NCBI GenBank assembly: GCA_012798025.1
Contig: JAAZNX010000113.1
Span: forward strand, 1 to 24,278
Origin: Methanothrix sp.
GTDB lineage: Archaea > Halobacteriota > Methanosarcinia > Methanotrichales > Methanotrichaceae
Length of the DNA: 24,278 nt
Direction of reading: 5' to 3'
A program made the position numbers and the translations under genes. How positions within the stretch are numbered: the stretch's first letter is position 1; each line of letters begins with the position of its first letter. Below, one piece after another: positions 17,301-24,278 of the stretch. The notes beneath the pieces were generated by a model. That model searched no databases, was not told where the DNA came from, and saw only the letters and a list, made by a program, of their open reading frames with translations.

Positions 17301-17798
17301 TTAGATTCTGATGACCAAGTTCCTGCCGTCGATGAGAAGAGATGATATAATCCACTCGGTCAATTCAGGTACCATAGAAATTATCCTTGCCAGGCAAGGG
17401 GTGATTGGATATTCATCGCCCTCACATGAGTGTGTCTTATAGCCTTCCAGCTCAAGGATTGCGTCATTAAGACCGTCTTCGAAGATCGAAACGAGATTTC
17501 CATCTCTATCCAGGATGAGGCCGTCGACGATATGTGATGTTATATCCTCGCCCATGGGATCGCAGGTTCGGACGCATAGGAAGGCCTCACCATCTACTGC
17601 CAGGATAAAGAAGTATCTGTCCGGGTGCATAACGAGGTCGTATTGAAGCTTTTCGTGACTGACCTCGATCCCGATTTTTATCAATCTAGATCTCCCACCT
17701 GAAACCTGCTTTGAGACCAACTGCAAGATCATGCCCGGAGGCTGATTATAATATTTTATAATGAACATTTTGAACTTAAATGCCTTGCGGTTGGTCAT
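17301..17798 (-). CDS. Hypothetical protein, 165 residues
   Basis: I do not recognise this protein. It has no signal peptide, membrane helix or metal-binding pattern; Cys are scattered (VRTCDPMG, HSCEGDEYPITPCLA). A run of about 70 residues (YFFILAVDGEAFLCVRTCDP through FEDGLNDAILELEGY) reads like a compact alpha/beta fold with mixed strands and acidic turns. The codons are more AT-rich at the start (KAFKFKMFIIKYYNQ) than later. The ATG at 17798 is placed by a TATA-like GCTTAAATAT (17834-17843) about 40 bases upstream; an internal Met at 17732 follows an AT-rich stretch and is possible. It shares a divergent promoter with queE and is the first of the minus-strand genes before the cupin. Function unknown. 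Confidence 0.7.
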   Translation of the reverse strand: MTNRKAFKFKMFIIKYYNQPPGMILQLVSKQVSGGRSRLIKIGIEVSHEKLQYDLVMHPDRYFFILAVDGEAFLCVRTCDPMGEDITSHIVDGLILDRDGNLVSIFEDGLNDAILELEGYKTHSCEGDEYPITPCLARIISMVPELTEWIISSLLIDGRNLVIRI

Positions 17799-17833
17799 CG
17801 GATTAAATTCCGGCTGGGCGAGAAGGCTCCATC

Positions 17834-17843
17834 ATATTTAAGC
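17834..17843. promoter_or_regulatory. Shared divergent TATA box, queE and the 165-residue gene
   Basis: Plus ATATTTAAGC and minus GCTTAAATAT both look like good TATA boxes, with starts about 20-25 bases on: near 17865 for queE (ATG 17885, GAGG at 17870-17873) and near 17812 for the minus gene (ATG 17798). The two genes may be fired from one site. Confidence 0.5.
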
Positions 17844-17884
17844 CCAGAGAGAACAAAAGGTCATTGATAGAGGAATTCAATTAA

Positions 17885-18484
17885 ATGCGAATAGCAGAGA
17901 TCTTTGACTCATTGCAGGGCGAGGGCCCGGCAATGGGGCGGCAGGCCACATTTGTCAGGCTAGCAGGCTGCAACCTCAGATGCGAAGGATGCGACACTGA
18001 ACTTGAGCAATGGCAAGAGCTAACTCCGCTAGAGGTAAATGAGAAAGTCATTGGGAATAGGGTGATAATCACAGGTGGAGAGCCAACGCTGCAGATGCCT
18101 GAGCTCTCTGATTTGATCATGCTCCTTCATAGGGCGGGCAAGGAGATTCATATTGAGACGAATGGCACAATTCTCATTTCCGAAGATATATTGAAAATGA
18201 TCCACCACGCTGTGGTCAGCCCCAAGCGTGGGTCCGATTTTCATCCGGCTTACTGGTCGGCAAAAGAGAATGTTCACTTCAAGTTCGTGGTCGGAAAGGC
18301 TCCATGGTGCTGGACATCCCGGCAGCTCAGAAAACATGTATGTGCTCTGCCCAAAGAAAGAGTCTGGATCATGGCTTTTGGAACCGATCCCGATCTGCCC
18401 GAGGCCCATGAGGCTTGGAACCTTGCGCTTCAACTGGGCGTCAACTACTCCGATCGACTCCATATCCGTCTGAGGAGAAAATAA
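17885..18484 (+). CDS. queE: 7-carboxy-7-deazaguanine synthase (radical SAM)
   Basis: Converts 6-carboxytetrahydropterin to 7-carboxy-7-deazaguanine, on the route to preQ0 and, in archaea, archaeosine at tRNA position 15. The 199-residue protein starts with EIFDSLQGEGPAMGRQATFV, then C29-N-L-R-C33-E-G-C36, the CX3CX2C cluster typical of radical SAM enzymes, DTE, and TGGEPTLQ (63-70), the SAM-binding glycine motif. IETNGT follows. The length is about right for QueE (200-240), and the C-terminal cap is short. Partner genes for the pathway (queC, queD, tgtA) are not in the window. It is preceded by GAGG eleven bases before ATG 17885 and shares its promoter region with an unknown minus-strand gene. 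Confidence 0.93.
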   Translation: MRIAEIFDSLQGEGPAMGRQATFVRLAGCNLRCEGCDTELEQWQELTPLEVNEKVIGNRVIITGGEPTLQMPELSDLIMLLHRAGKEIHIETNGTILISEDILKMIHHAVVSPKRGSDFHPAYWSAKENVHFKFVVGKAPWCWTSRQLRKHVCALPKERVWIMAFGTDPDLPEAHEAWNLALQLGVNYSDRLHIRLRRK

Positions 18485-18507
18485 TGCAATATGTCTCAAC
18501 CAATTAG

Positions 18508-19800
18508 TTATAGCACAGCGTAGTTGCTATGGCTGCTCAACAAAAAAGATGCTGCAACCCCAAGAACCGTGAGCCCGATGCCCATCGCCAGAACCTGCCA
18601 GGAGAGTTGCAGCAGCATGAAGGCGTTTATTGCGATGCCCAAGACCGGCAGCAGCGGCATCCTGCTTAGAGATATGGGCACTTGAAACGGCCTGGTCTTC
18701 TCAGGATTTTTGTACCTGAGAACAATCAAAGCAGCATTGATCACAATGAACGTCAGGAAGACCGTGAAGTTGTTGACATTGGCCACGAAAGCTATATCCT
18801 CCAAGAGCACAAAGGCCATGCTGAGGACCATGGATAGGATTATGGCTGCCCAGGGCGTCCCGGTCTTGGGATGAACTTGTGCGAGCATCCTGGGAAGTGA
18901 TGATGATTTAGCCATGCCGTATATGATCCTCGACGAGGCCAGTAGCATGAGCAAAACTGTATTAGTGGTAGCGAAGAGTGCCACCACCGAAATTACGATG
19001 GAGGCGCTCTGTCCAAGGGCGGCATAGGCAATCTCGGCAAAAGGCGCAGCAGATTGGCTAAGCCCCTGCCAGCCAAGGACGCTGACTGCGCAGAGCGCCA
19101 CCATTATGTAAAGGATGATGCTCACTGATATGGCCATGATCAGCGCTCTTGGAATGTTCTTCTCTGGATCTTTGGCCTCTTCTGAGAGCTTTACCATCTC
19201 CTCAAAGCCGATGAAGGCAAAAAATATCAGGGCAGATGCCTGAAATATGCCCGACACGCCAAAGGGCATCTCCAGATAATCAACGCTTCCAAGGTGGGGA
19301 ATTCCCAGGATTATCACGAAGATCAAGCCAAAGGCTTCTATTATCGTTAATATCATGGCCACCTGAGCTGATTGCTTTATTCCAGCAAGGGCGATCGCAC
19401 AAAGAGCTATCACCAGGACTAGAGCCGAGGGAACCAGTGGAGCTCCCACTAGTGACTGGAAATAGCCGGCGAATCCCAGGGCCACTGTGGCAGCTCCGAT
19501 CACGCCGCTGAATATGATCAGCCAGCCTATGACAAAGCCCGAACGGCGGCTGAAGGCCTGAGCTGTGTATTCATATTCAGCGCTGGCCTTGGGGAACATG
19601 GATGATAGCTCGGCATAGCTCATCCCTGTTAACAGCGCGACGAGCGCAGATATGGCGAAGGAGATCCAGACTGCGTTTCCAGCAAGTCCTGCCGCCTCTC
19701 CGATGAGTGCATAAATGCCAGCCCCGAGGATGATGCCAATGCCAGATAATGTAATCTCGAAAAGCCCGAGAACGCGCTTGAGCTCAGCCCTCTGTCCCAC
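18508..19800 (-). CDS. APC-family amino acid permease
   Basis: A 430-residue integral membrane transporter with about twelve helices and no signal peptide. Helix 1 has the APC substrate-backbone loop GIGIILGAGIYALIGE (G-x-G region), helix 2 to 3 has SYAELSSMFPKASAEYEYTA, and the helix 6 to 7 segment FFAFIGFEEMVKLSEEAKDP matches the amino acid/polyamine/organocation signature. The substrate cannot be told; the Glu in FEEMV and GxG gating suggest a cationic or neutral amino acid symporter. The start is GTG 19800 (GTGGGACAG), with a TATA box TGTATATAGC (plus strand 19820-19829) about 25 bases upstream, so the transcript may begin nearly at the GTG. The next gene, glgP, is divergent. No binding protein or ATPase is adjacent. 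Confidence 0.92.
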   Translation of the reverse strand: MGQRAELKRVLGLFEITLSGIGIILGAGIYALIGEAAGLAGNAVWISFAISALVALLTGMSYAELSSMFPKASAEYEYTAQAFSRRSGFVIGWLIIFSGVIGAATVALGFAGYFQSLVGAPLVPSALVLVIALCAIALAGIKQSAQVAMILTIIEAFGLIFVIILGIPHLGSVDYLEMPFGVSGIFQASALIFFAFIGFEEMVKLSEEAKDPEKNIPRALIMAISVSIILYIMVALCAVSVLGWQGLSQSAAPFAEIAYAALGQSASIVISVVALFATTNTVLLMLLASSRIIYGMAKSSSLPRMLAQVHPKTGTPWAAIILSMVLSMAFVLLEDIAFVANVNNFTVFLTFIVINAALIVLRYKNPEKTRPFQVPISLSRMPLLPVLGIAINAFMLLQLSWQVLAMGIGLTVLGVAASFLLSSHSNYAVL

Positions 19801-19819
19801 AGATCACCGTTGACTGGAA

Positions 19820-19829
19820 TGTATATAGC
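19820..19829 (-). promoter_or_regulatory. TATA box for the APC permease
   Basis: The minus strand reads GCTATATACA, centred about 25 bases before the GTG start, so the mRNA may be leaderless or nearly so. GGTGA lies close before the GTG and could still act as a weak ribosome site. Confidence 0.55.
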
Positions 19830-20010
19830 ATTTTGTAGTCTGCAACTCTTTTGCAAAAAAAAGCTGAATAGCATGTGCGCCCAAGCAGATATATGCATGG
19901 GCGGTCAACGAGCCTTGGAAGGAGGCAGGATGATACAAATGGTCTGATCTTGCCACAGAAGGCGCTGATTACTTGGGTCGAAGGCATGCCCCAAGCATCA
20001 GAAGAAAATA

Positions 20011-20020
20011 ATTATATAAT
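20011..20020 (+). promoter_or_regulatory. TATA box for glgP
   Basis: ATTATATAAT, in the most AT-rich part of the 285-base divergent gap, would start transcription near 20042 and give a leader of about 44 bases. GGAG at 20071-20074 lies eleven bases before the ATG. The rest of the gap (19830-20010) shows no gene I would call. Confidence 0.55.
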
Positions 20021-20085
20021 ATTAAGTCGAAAGATACATCTCTCAAGAAGGCCATACGATAGTTGGCTTTGGAGCTGACCCGTTC

Positions 20086-22275
20086 ATGAAAGGCATCAAA
20101 GATAAGTTTCCAAATTTGCCCGAAAGAATCTCAGGATTAAGAGAACTAGCCTACAACCTATGGTGGAGCTGGCACCCTGAGGGCCGTGCGATCTTCAAGC
20201 TGCTCAACCGCCAGGGATGGTATCTGAGCAACCACAACCCTGTGAAGATGATAAACCTCACGGACAAGAAGACATTGGATGCTGCCTCTAGGGATCCTCA
20301 CTTTTTGAGACATTACGACGCAGTATTGGCCCGTTTTGAGAGCTATATGGACATATCCCGCGGCTGGTTTTGTGCCAATGTATCAGAGCCCAAATTGCAT
20401 ACCATAGCCTACTTCTCGGCCGAGTATGGCTTGCACCACGCTCTCCCATTTTACGCAGGCGGATTGGGATTCCTGGCAGGCGATTTTTTGAAAGAGGGAA
20501 GCGACCTGGGAGTCCCAATGGTCGGGGTTGGGTTCATGTATCCGCAAGGCTACTTGCGGCAGATGATCTCGCCAAACGGCTGGCAGGAAGGAGCCTGCGA
20601 GATTCTGGACCGGGAGAACGCACCCATTCGCAGAATGACGGACTCAGATGGAAATCCGATTTCAATCAAAGTCCCAGTCATGGACCCGCCCGTTTACCTT
20701 GAGGTATGGCAGGTTAAAGTGGGAATGACGAACCTTTATCTCATAGACACCTCCAGCGAGGCCAACGATCCATGGAACCGCTGCATCTCCGACCGACTCT
20801 ATACCGGAGACCTGGAACAGCGCTTGCGCCAAGAGATCGTTCTTGGTATTGGAGGTGTTCGCATACTCCAGGCTCTGGGTGTGGAATACTCGGTACTTCA
20901 TCTGAATGAAGGCCACCCGGCCTTCGCAGTCCTGGAGAGAGTGCGCGAAAAGGTAAACGGGGGTATGAGCTACAGTGATGCCTTTGATGAGGTCCGCAAC
21001 ACCACTGTCTTCACTACACACACGCCAGTGCCTGCAGGACATGATGTTTTCTCGTTTCAGCTGATGGACAAGTACTTCGGCTCTTACCTGCCTGGCCTGG
21101 AACTTCCCCGGGATGAATTCTTCAGGCTGGGTGTGAATCCGTCAAAGCCAGATGGCTTTAATATGACTGCATTTGCCATGCGCTCCTCTGCCTATCGCAA
21201 CGCTGTGAGCAAAAAGCACTGGGAGGTCACCCGCGAGATGTGGCAGCAGCTCTGGCCGGACTTGACTCCCAAGGATGTTCCAATTGATTACATCACCAAT
21301 GGCGTGCATGTTCCATCCTGGATCGATCGCAGGCTAGGTGACGAGATATTCAATCGGTATTTGGGCCGAAACTGGTTGGAGGATCACGATCAACCCAGCA
21401 TTTGGGAGCTGATAGACGAGATTCCTGACAATGTACTCTGGGCGCACCACAACATCATGAAGGGCATGCTCATAACCAAGATAAGGGCACGAGCCCGTGA
21501 GAAGTGGCTGAACACTGGCACTGATCCGCGCCTGATCATAGCCTCAGGAGTGCTTCTCGACCCATCTGCCTTGACCCTCGGATTTGCCAGACGCTTCGCA
21601 TCCTACAAGCGTCCCACACTGCTCTTGCAGGACATGGCCAGGCTGAGGTCGATTCTGAATGATCCATGGAAGCCGGTTCAGATCATCTTTGCGGGCAAGG
21701 CTCACCAGGATGATCAACAGAGCAAGCAGCTCTTGCAGAAGGTCTTCGGTGCTGCAAAGGACCAGTCATTTGGAGGACGCATCGCGTTTGTAGAAGATTA
21801 TGATGAGCTGCTGGCGCAATATTTGGTACATGGAGTGGACGTTTGGGTGAACAATCCAAGGCCGCCAATGGAGGCCAGTGGTACAAGCGGCATGAAGGCA
21901 ACGCTGAACGGGGTGCCGCAGCTTTCCATCCTGGACGGGTGGTGGATCGAGGGCTACAACGGCAAGAATGGCTGGGCATTTCAGGGCGCTCCAGAAGGCC
22001 CAAACAGAGATGACATGGATGCTGCAGCGATCTACGACCTCCTTGAGAAGGAGATCGTGCCCCTCTTCTACGATGTGGACGAGCTGGGAATTCCACACAG
22101 GTGGGTGAGCGTGATGAAGGAGGCCATCAAGATGACTGGACCCAACTTCTCAGCCCGCAGGATGGTCAAGGAGTATACTGACAGGTTCTACCGCAAGGCC
22201 ATCGAGGCCTGCATTAAAGCAGAATACAGGACTGAAAAAAGGGGCGCGAAGGTGGACCTGTTCAGACGAATCTGA
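20086..22275 (+). CDS. glgP: Alpha-glucan (glycogen) phosphorylase
   Basis: Releases glucose-1-phosphate from alpha-1,4-glucan, letting the cell use stored glycogen. The 729-residue GT35 enzyme has the N-terminal DUF3417-like segment (residues about 8-115, PERISGLRELAYNLWWSWHP), then IAYFSAEYGLHHALPFYAGG, and FTTHTPVPAGHDVF with the phosphate/glucan residues. Near the C-terminus EASGTSGMKATLNGVPQLSI holds the PLP lysine (Lys604), followed by LDGWWIEGYNGKNGWAF. This is the shorter archaeal/Thermotoga type, without the regulatory phosphorylation region of animal enzymes. It stands alone; no glgA or branching enzyme is in view. The ATG 20086 has GGAG eleven bases ahead. It converges with hdrB over a 26-base gap that holds a small hairpin. 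Confidence 0.95.
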   Translation: MKGIKDKFPNLPERISGLRELAYNLWWSWHPEGRAIFKLLNRQGWYLSNHNPVKMINLTDKKTLDAASRDPHFLRHYDAVLARFESYMDISRGWFCANVSEPKLHTIAYFSAEYGLHHALPFYAGGLGFLAGDFLKEGSDLGVPMVGVGFMYPQGYLRQMISPNGWQEGACEILDRENAPIRRMTDSDGNPISIKVPVMDPPVYLEVWQVKVGMTNLYLIDTSSEANDPWNRCISDRLYTGDLEQRLRQEIVLGIGGVRILQALGVEYSVLHLNEGHPAFAVLERVREKVNGGMSYSDAFDEVRNTTVFTTHTPVPAGHDVFSFQLMDKYFGSYLPGLELPRDEFFRLGVNPSKPDGFNMTAFAMRSSAYRNAVSKKHWEVTREMWQQLWPDLTPKDVPIDYITNGVHVPSWIDRRLGDEIFNRYLGRNWLEDHDQPSIWELIDEIPDNVLWAHHNIMKGMLITKIRARAREKWLNTGTDPRLIIASGVLLDPSALTLGFARRFASYKRPTLLLQDMARLRSILNDPWKPVQIIFAGKAHQDDQQSKQLLQKVFGAAKDQSFGGRIAFVEDYDELLAQYLVHGVDVWVNNPRPPMEASGTSGMKATLNGVPQLSILDGWWIEGYNGKNGWAFQGAPEGPNRDDMDAAAIYDLLEKEIVPLFYDVDELGIPHRWVSVMKEAIKMTGPNFSARRMVKEYTDRFYRKAIEACIKAEYRTEKRGAKVDLFRRI

Positions 22276-22277
22276 TT

Positions 22278-22299
22278 AATGGCCTTTTGCTCGGCCATT
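22278..22299. terminator. Hairpin between convergent glgP and hdrB
   Basis: AATGGCC and GGCCATT are perfect seven-base inverted copies around TTTTGCTC. The hairpin sits in the 26-base gap between two stop codons that face each other, so it could end transcripts from both sides. There is no strong T run after it, so this is only a candidate. Confidence 0.4.
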
Positions 22300-22301
22300 C
22301 A

Positions 22302-23141
22302 TCACACCATCCTCTCATATATCTTCTCCACCAATGGCAGAGGAGACACGGAATTCATGTTCAGGCCTAGCTCCTCCGGCCCCAGGCCCAGAGCAATGCC
22401 GACAAGCTGCGTCACGTAGAGCACTGGAATCCCTATCTTCTCGCTTTTTTTTTGCTCCAGCGACCTTTGCTTGGCGTCCAGCATGATGTGACAGAGCGGA
22501 CACACTGTCACTATAACCTCCGCACCTGCCCGCTTTGCCTCCGATAAAATCATAAATGCCGTATCCTCTGCAGCCTTCTCCTGGGGCATGAATATCGGCC
22601 CACCGCAGCAAAAGGTCTTAAGACGGAAATCCAGTGGCTCGGCATGCAGGGTTTTGATAAGCTTTTCCAGGAGCACAGGAAACTCGGGACTGTCCACCCC
22701 CCGTGGTCGGGTCAGGAGGCAGCCATAGTAGGGTGCGACCTTCAGGTCCTTTAGGGGGATTGATATCACATCGTCGTCCTTCGCAAGAACCTCCAATATG
22801 ACATCAAGGGCGTGCCTGATCTCGGCGCCTACATACTTTTTGGTCAGAACTGCGTTCACCCTGGCCCTCGTCTCCGGCTCTTCCATACGCTGAACAGCCG
22901 ATCGCAGATTGCTATAGCAGATGGAGCAAGAGGTCATGATGGCAAGATCAGTTTGTGCCATGTTGCGAGCTGCCAGGCCCGTTGCAGCCAGCTCATTGGA
23001 CACATGCGTCGCTCCGCAGCAGTTCCAGTCCTCCAGCTCCTCCAGCGCAATTCCAAGTGCGGAGCAGACCGCCCTGGTGGAAACGTCCATCTCTTTTCCT
23101 GTAGATCTGGAAACGCAACCAGGATAATAGGCCAGCTTCAT
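22302..23141 (-). CDS. hdrB: Heterodisulfide reductase subunit B
   Basis: Holds the catalytic non-cubane iron-sulfur clusters that reduce the CoM-S-S-CoB heterodisulfide. The 279-residue protein has two complete CCG motifs. The first is C9 (YYPGC), C41-C42 (DWNCCGA) and C72-S-I-C75. The second is C141 (PYYGC), C178-C179 (TFCCGGP) and C214-P-L-C217. All cysteines are in place, so the enzyme should be competent. It has no membrane anchor, so this is the soluble HdrABC type, not membrane HdrDE. The start is ATG 23141; its ATGA overlaps the hdrC stop, so the two are coupled. The 3' end faces glgP. Related CCG proteins serve other redox pathways, so the partner could be a different disulfide or thiol system. 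Confidence 0.92.
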   Translation of the reverse strand: MKLAYYPGCVSRSTGKEMDVSTRAVCSALGIALEELEDWNCCGATHVSNELAATGLAARNMAQTDLAIMTSCSICYSNLRSAVQRMEEPETRARVNAVLTKKYVGAEIRHALDVILEVLAKDDDVISIPLKDLKVAPYYGCLLTRPRGVDSPEFPVLLEKLIKTLHAEPLDFRLKTFCCGGPIFMPQEKAAEDTAFMILSEAKRAGAEVIVTVCPLCHIMLDAKQRSLEQKKSEKIGIPVLYVTQLVGIALGLGPEELGLNMNSVSPLPLVEKIYERMV

Positions 23142-23668
23142 TTACCAAGCTCCTCCATGATCCTTTTCACTTCTTCTCGCCCTTGGATCTTCTCAACTTC
23201 AATGCTCAATTTTCCTTTCGGCATCATCTCCAGGCCCATCTCCATCGACTGCACCATGCCCTGAGGATAGACCAGCAGGAACTCGCCTGTCAGAGGAAGT
23301 TCAAAGATCCTGCCATATTCCCGGATATGCTTGGAAAAGATCTGCTCGTAGGCGGCGTCCTTGGTCTTGATGCCCTCTTTTTCAGCCAGGACTTTGCAGG
23401 CCGATACAACCGCTTTGGGACGGATGCCTCGCGGGCAGCGCACAGTGCAAAGGAGGCAGGAGGTGCAAAGCCAGATAGTATCGTTCACCAGAGCCTCTTC
23501 TTTTTTGCCATCCAAACAGAGCTTGATCAGCTTGCGAATGCTTGGATTCATGAGATGAGCAGTGGGACAACTGGCAGAACATGTGCCGCACTGAATGCAG
23601 GTTTGCACCTCGTCTCCGGCCAGCCGCAGGATAGTCTGCCTGAAGCCTTCATCAACATCAGAAGACAT
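23138..23668 (-). CDS. hdrC: Heterodisulfide reductase subunit C
   Basis: A 176-residue 4Fe-4S protein that carries electrons between HdrA or polyferredoxin and HdrB. Two cubane clusters are seen: C24-I-Q-C27-G-T-C30-S-A-S-C34-P, and C68-T-S-C71-L-L-C74-T-V-R-C78-P. The long helical middle (NPSIRKLIKLCLDGKKEEAL) and C-terminus resemble HdrC of methanogens. An upstream Met would lengthen it by 33 residues into the polyferredoxin gene. I chose ATG 23668 because GGAGG sits nine bases ahead and the previous gene stops at 23670. It overlaps hdrB by four bases (ATGA). The genes polyferredoxin-hdrC-hdrB read as one operon on the minus strand. Confidence 0.93.
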   Translation of the reverse strand: MSSDVDEGFRQTILRLAGDEVQTCIQCGTCSASCPTAHLMNPSIRKLIKLCLDGKKEEALVNDTIWLCTSCLLCTVRCPRGIRPKAVVSACKVLAEKEGIKTKDAAYEQIFSKHIREYGRIFELPLTGEFLLVYPQGMVQSMEMGLEMMPKGKLSIEVEKIQGREEVKRIMEELGK

Positions 23669-23669
23669 C

Positions 23670-24278
23670 TTATTTTCCTCCCCTAGCCGCAACATCATCC
23701 CCAAACTTGCCCTTATGCAGTCGCTGCACGATCTTCTCTGCTGCCTGCACTGGCGGCTCGTGCTCAAGGATCTGCCTCACCTTCGGCTTCTTTAGCACCG
23801 TCTCCAGAGGGCTCAGCGCTTCATCCACCATCTTCAAAAGCTCTGGATCAATCTCGATCTTCTCGGGTGCGGGCAGTGGCACCCTCTCGATTGCAGGTGG
23901 ATAGACAGCCTTGCTCACATCTGGAACCTTTCGCTCGCCCGTCTTTATGGCTGAGATCGCTTCCTTCCATGCCTCAGCCCAGGGGGTATCCTTGACCTCG
24001 GTGTGCCGGACGCCGGACCTTTGCACATCTATAGCAAACACCGGGCAGGCCAGCTCGCAGGCTCCGCATAAGATGCATTGATCCTTTACGGGCGCCGCTT
24101 TCCCTCGCTCGTCCACGTACCAGCACTTGGCAGGACAGACGTTGAAGCATGCCTGGCAGCCCAGTGGATCGCAGCGCACCAGGTTCTTCTCTATGAGCCT
24201 GATCTCGCCCTCAAAGGGCTTCTTCACATCCATTGCATCGTATGGACAGACCTGGGCACATCTGCCGCAGCCTATACA
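23670..24278 (-). CDS. Polyferredoxin-like 4Fe-4S protein (5' end outside the window)
   Basis: The frame runs off the window edge, so only the last 202 residues are visible and the true start is unknown. Three cluster motifs are seen: C1-I-G-C4-G-R-C7-A-Q-V-C11-P at the edge, then C36-x4-C41-x2-C44-x3-C48 (CDPLGCQACFNVCP), then C68-I-L-C71-G-A-C74-E-L-A-C78-P. The last 120 residues lack cysteine and are charged (Lys/Glu-rich, probably helical). This fits a polyferredoxin beside HdrC/HdrB. In Methanosarcina acetivorans a polyferredoxin gene lies next to hdrA1, hdrC1 and hdrB1, and hdrA may lie just beyond this edge (inferred). Without the N-terminus a fused HdrA-like or oxidoreductase domain cannot be excluded. 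Confidence 0.85.
   Translation of the reverse strand, partial: CIGCGRCAQVCPYDAMDVKKPFEGEIRLIEKNLVRCDPLGCQACFNVCPAKCWYVDERGKAAPVKDQCILCGACELACPVFAIDVQRSGVRHTEVKDTPWAEAWKEAISAIKTGERKVPDVSKAVYPPAIERVPLPAPEKIEIDPELLKMVDEALSPLETVLKKPKVRQILEHEPPVQAAEKIVQRLHKGKFGDDVAARGGK

Noticed and set aside
19875..20078. 67-codon plus frame in the permease-glgP gap
   Set aside because: It crosses the glgP TATA box, has no ribosome site and has no coding-like codon use.

Overview
The window reads as a piece of the main chromosome of a methanogenic euryarchaeon. The evidence is an archaeal/eukaryal-type EF-2 with the diphthamide loop, an archaeal initiator tRNA-Met (A1:U72, three G:C pairs under the anticodon loop, no encoded CCA), an archaeal-type riboflavin synthase, QueE for archaeosine, TATA boxes about 25 bases before the likely transcript starts, and a polyferredoxin-hdrC-hdrB cluster. 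The moderate GC content, the CODH maturation ATPase CooC, the PAS/GAF hybrid kinase and the HdrCB cluster fit the Methanosarcinales. Methanothrix (Methanosaeta) is my best guess, but that is inference, not something the sequence proves.

Layout. 1-2223 (-): EF-2. 2385-4772 (+): aspartate kinase and purM as a two-gene unit. 4769-5542 (-): CooC, convergent with purM and overlapping it by 4 bases. 5630-7660 (+): adenosylcobalamin-dependent ribonucleotide reductase, divergent from cooC. 7672-10719 (-): a 1015-residue hybrid histidine kinase. 10720-11622: an intergenic stretch, a 120-residue orphan and the initiator tRNA gene. 11623-12980 (+): two translationally coupled secreted paralogues, each built of three repeats of about 67 residues. 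12981-13633: a decayed IS21-type istA remnant. 13634-15527 (+): a SAM methyltransferase, then a tandem pair of cyclophilin prolyl isomerases, one exported and one cytosolic. 15566-17798 (-): riboflavin synthase, TspO, a cupin and an unknown protein. 17885-18484 (+): QueE. 18508-19800 (-): APC permease. 20086-22275 (+): alpha-glucan phosphorylase. 22302-24278 (-): hdrB, hdrC and a polyferredoxin cut by the window edge.

How it fits together. Most genes are housekeeping: translation (EF-2, tRNAi, QueE-derived archaeosine), nucleotide synthesis (PurM, RNR), cofactor synthesis (riboflavin) and amino-acid entry (aspartate kinase). The energy-linked genes are CooC (nickel delivery to CO dehydrogenase/acetyl-CoA synthase), HdrBC with polyferredoxin (heterodisulfide and ferredoxin electron flow) and glycogen phosphorylase (use of stored glucan). 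The accessory part lies at about 10.7-15.5 kb (kinase, orphan, repeat-protein pair, transposase relic, duplicated cyclophilins). That region and the cupin-TspO pair with its palindromic start region hold the least explained biology. I saw no CRISPR array, intact insertion sequence, prophage or rRNA gene.
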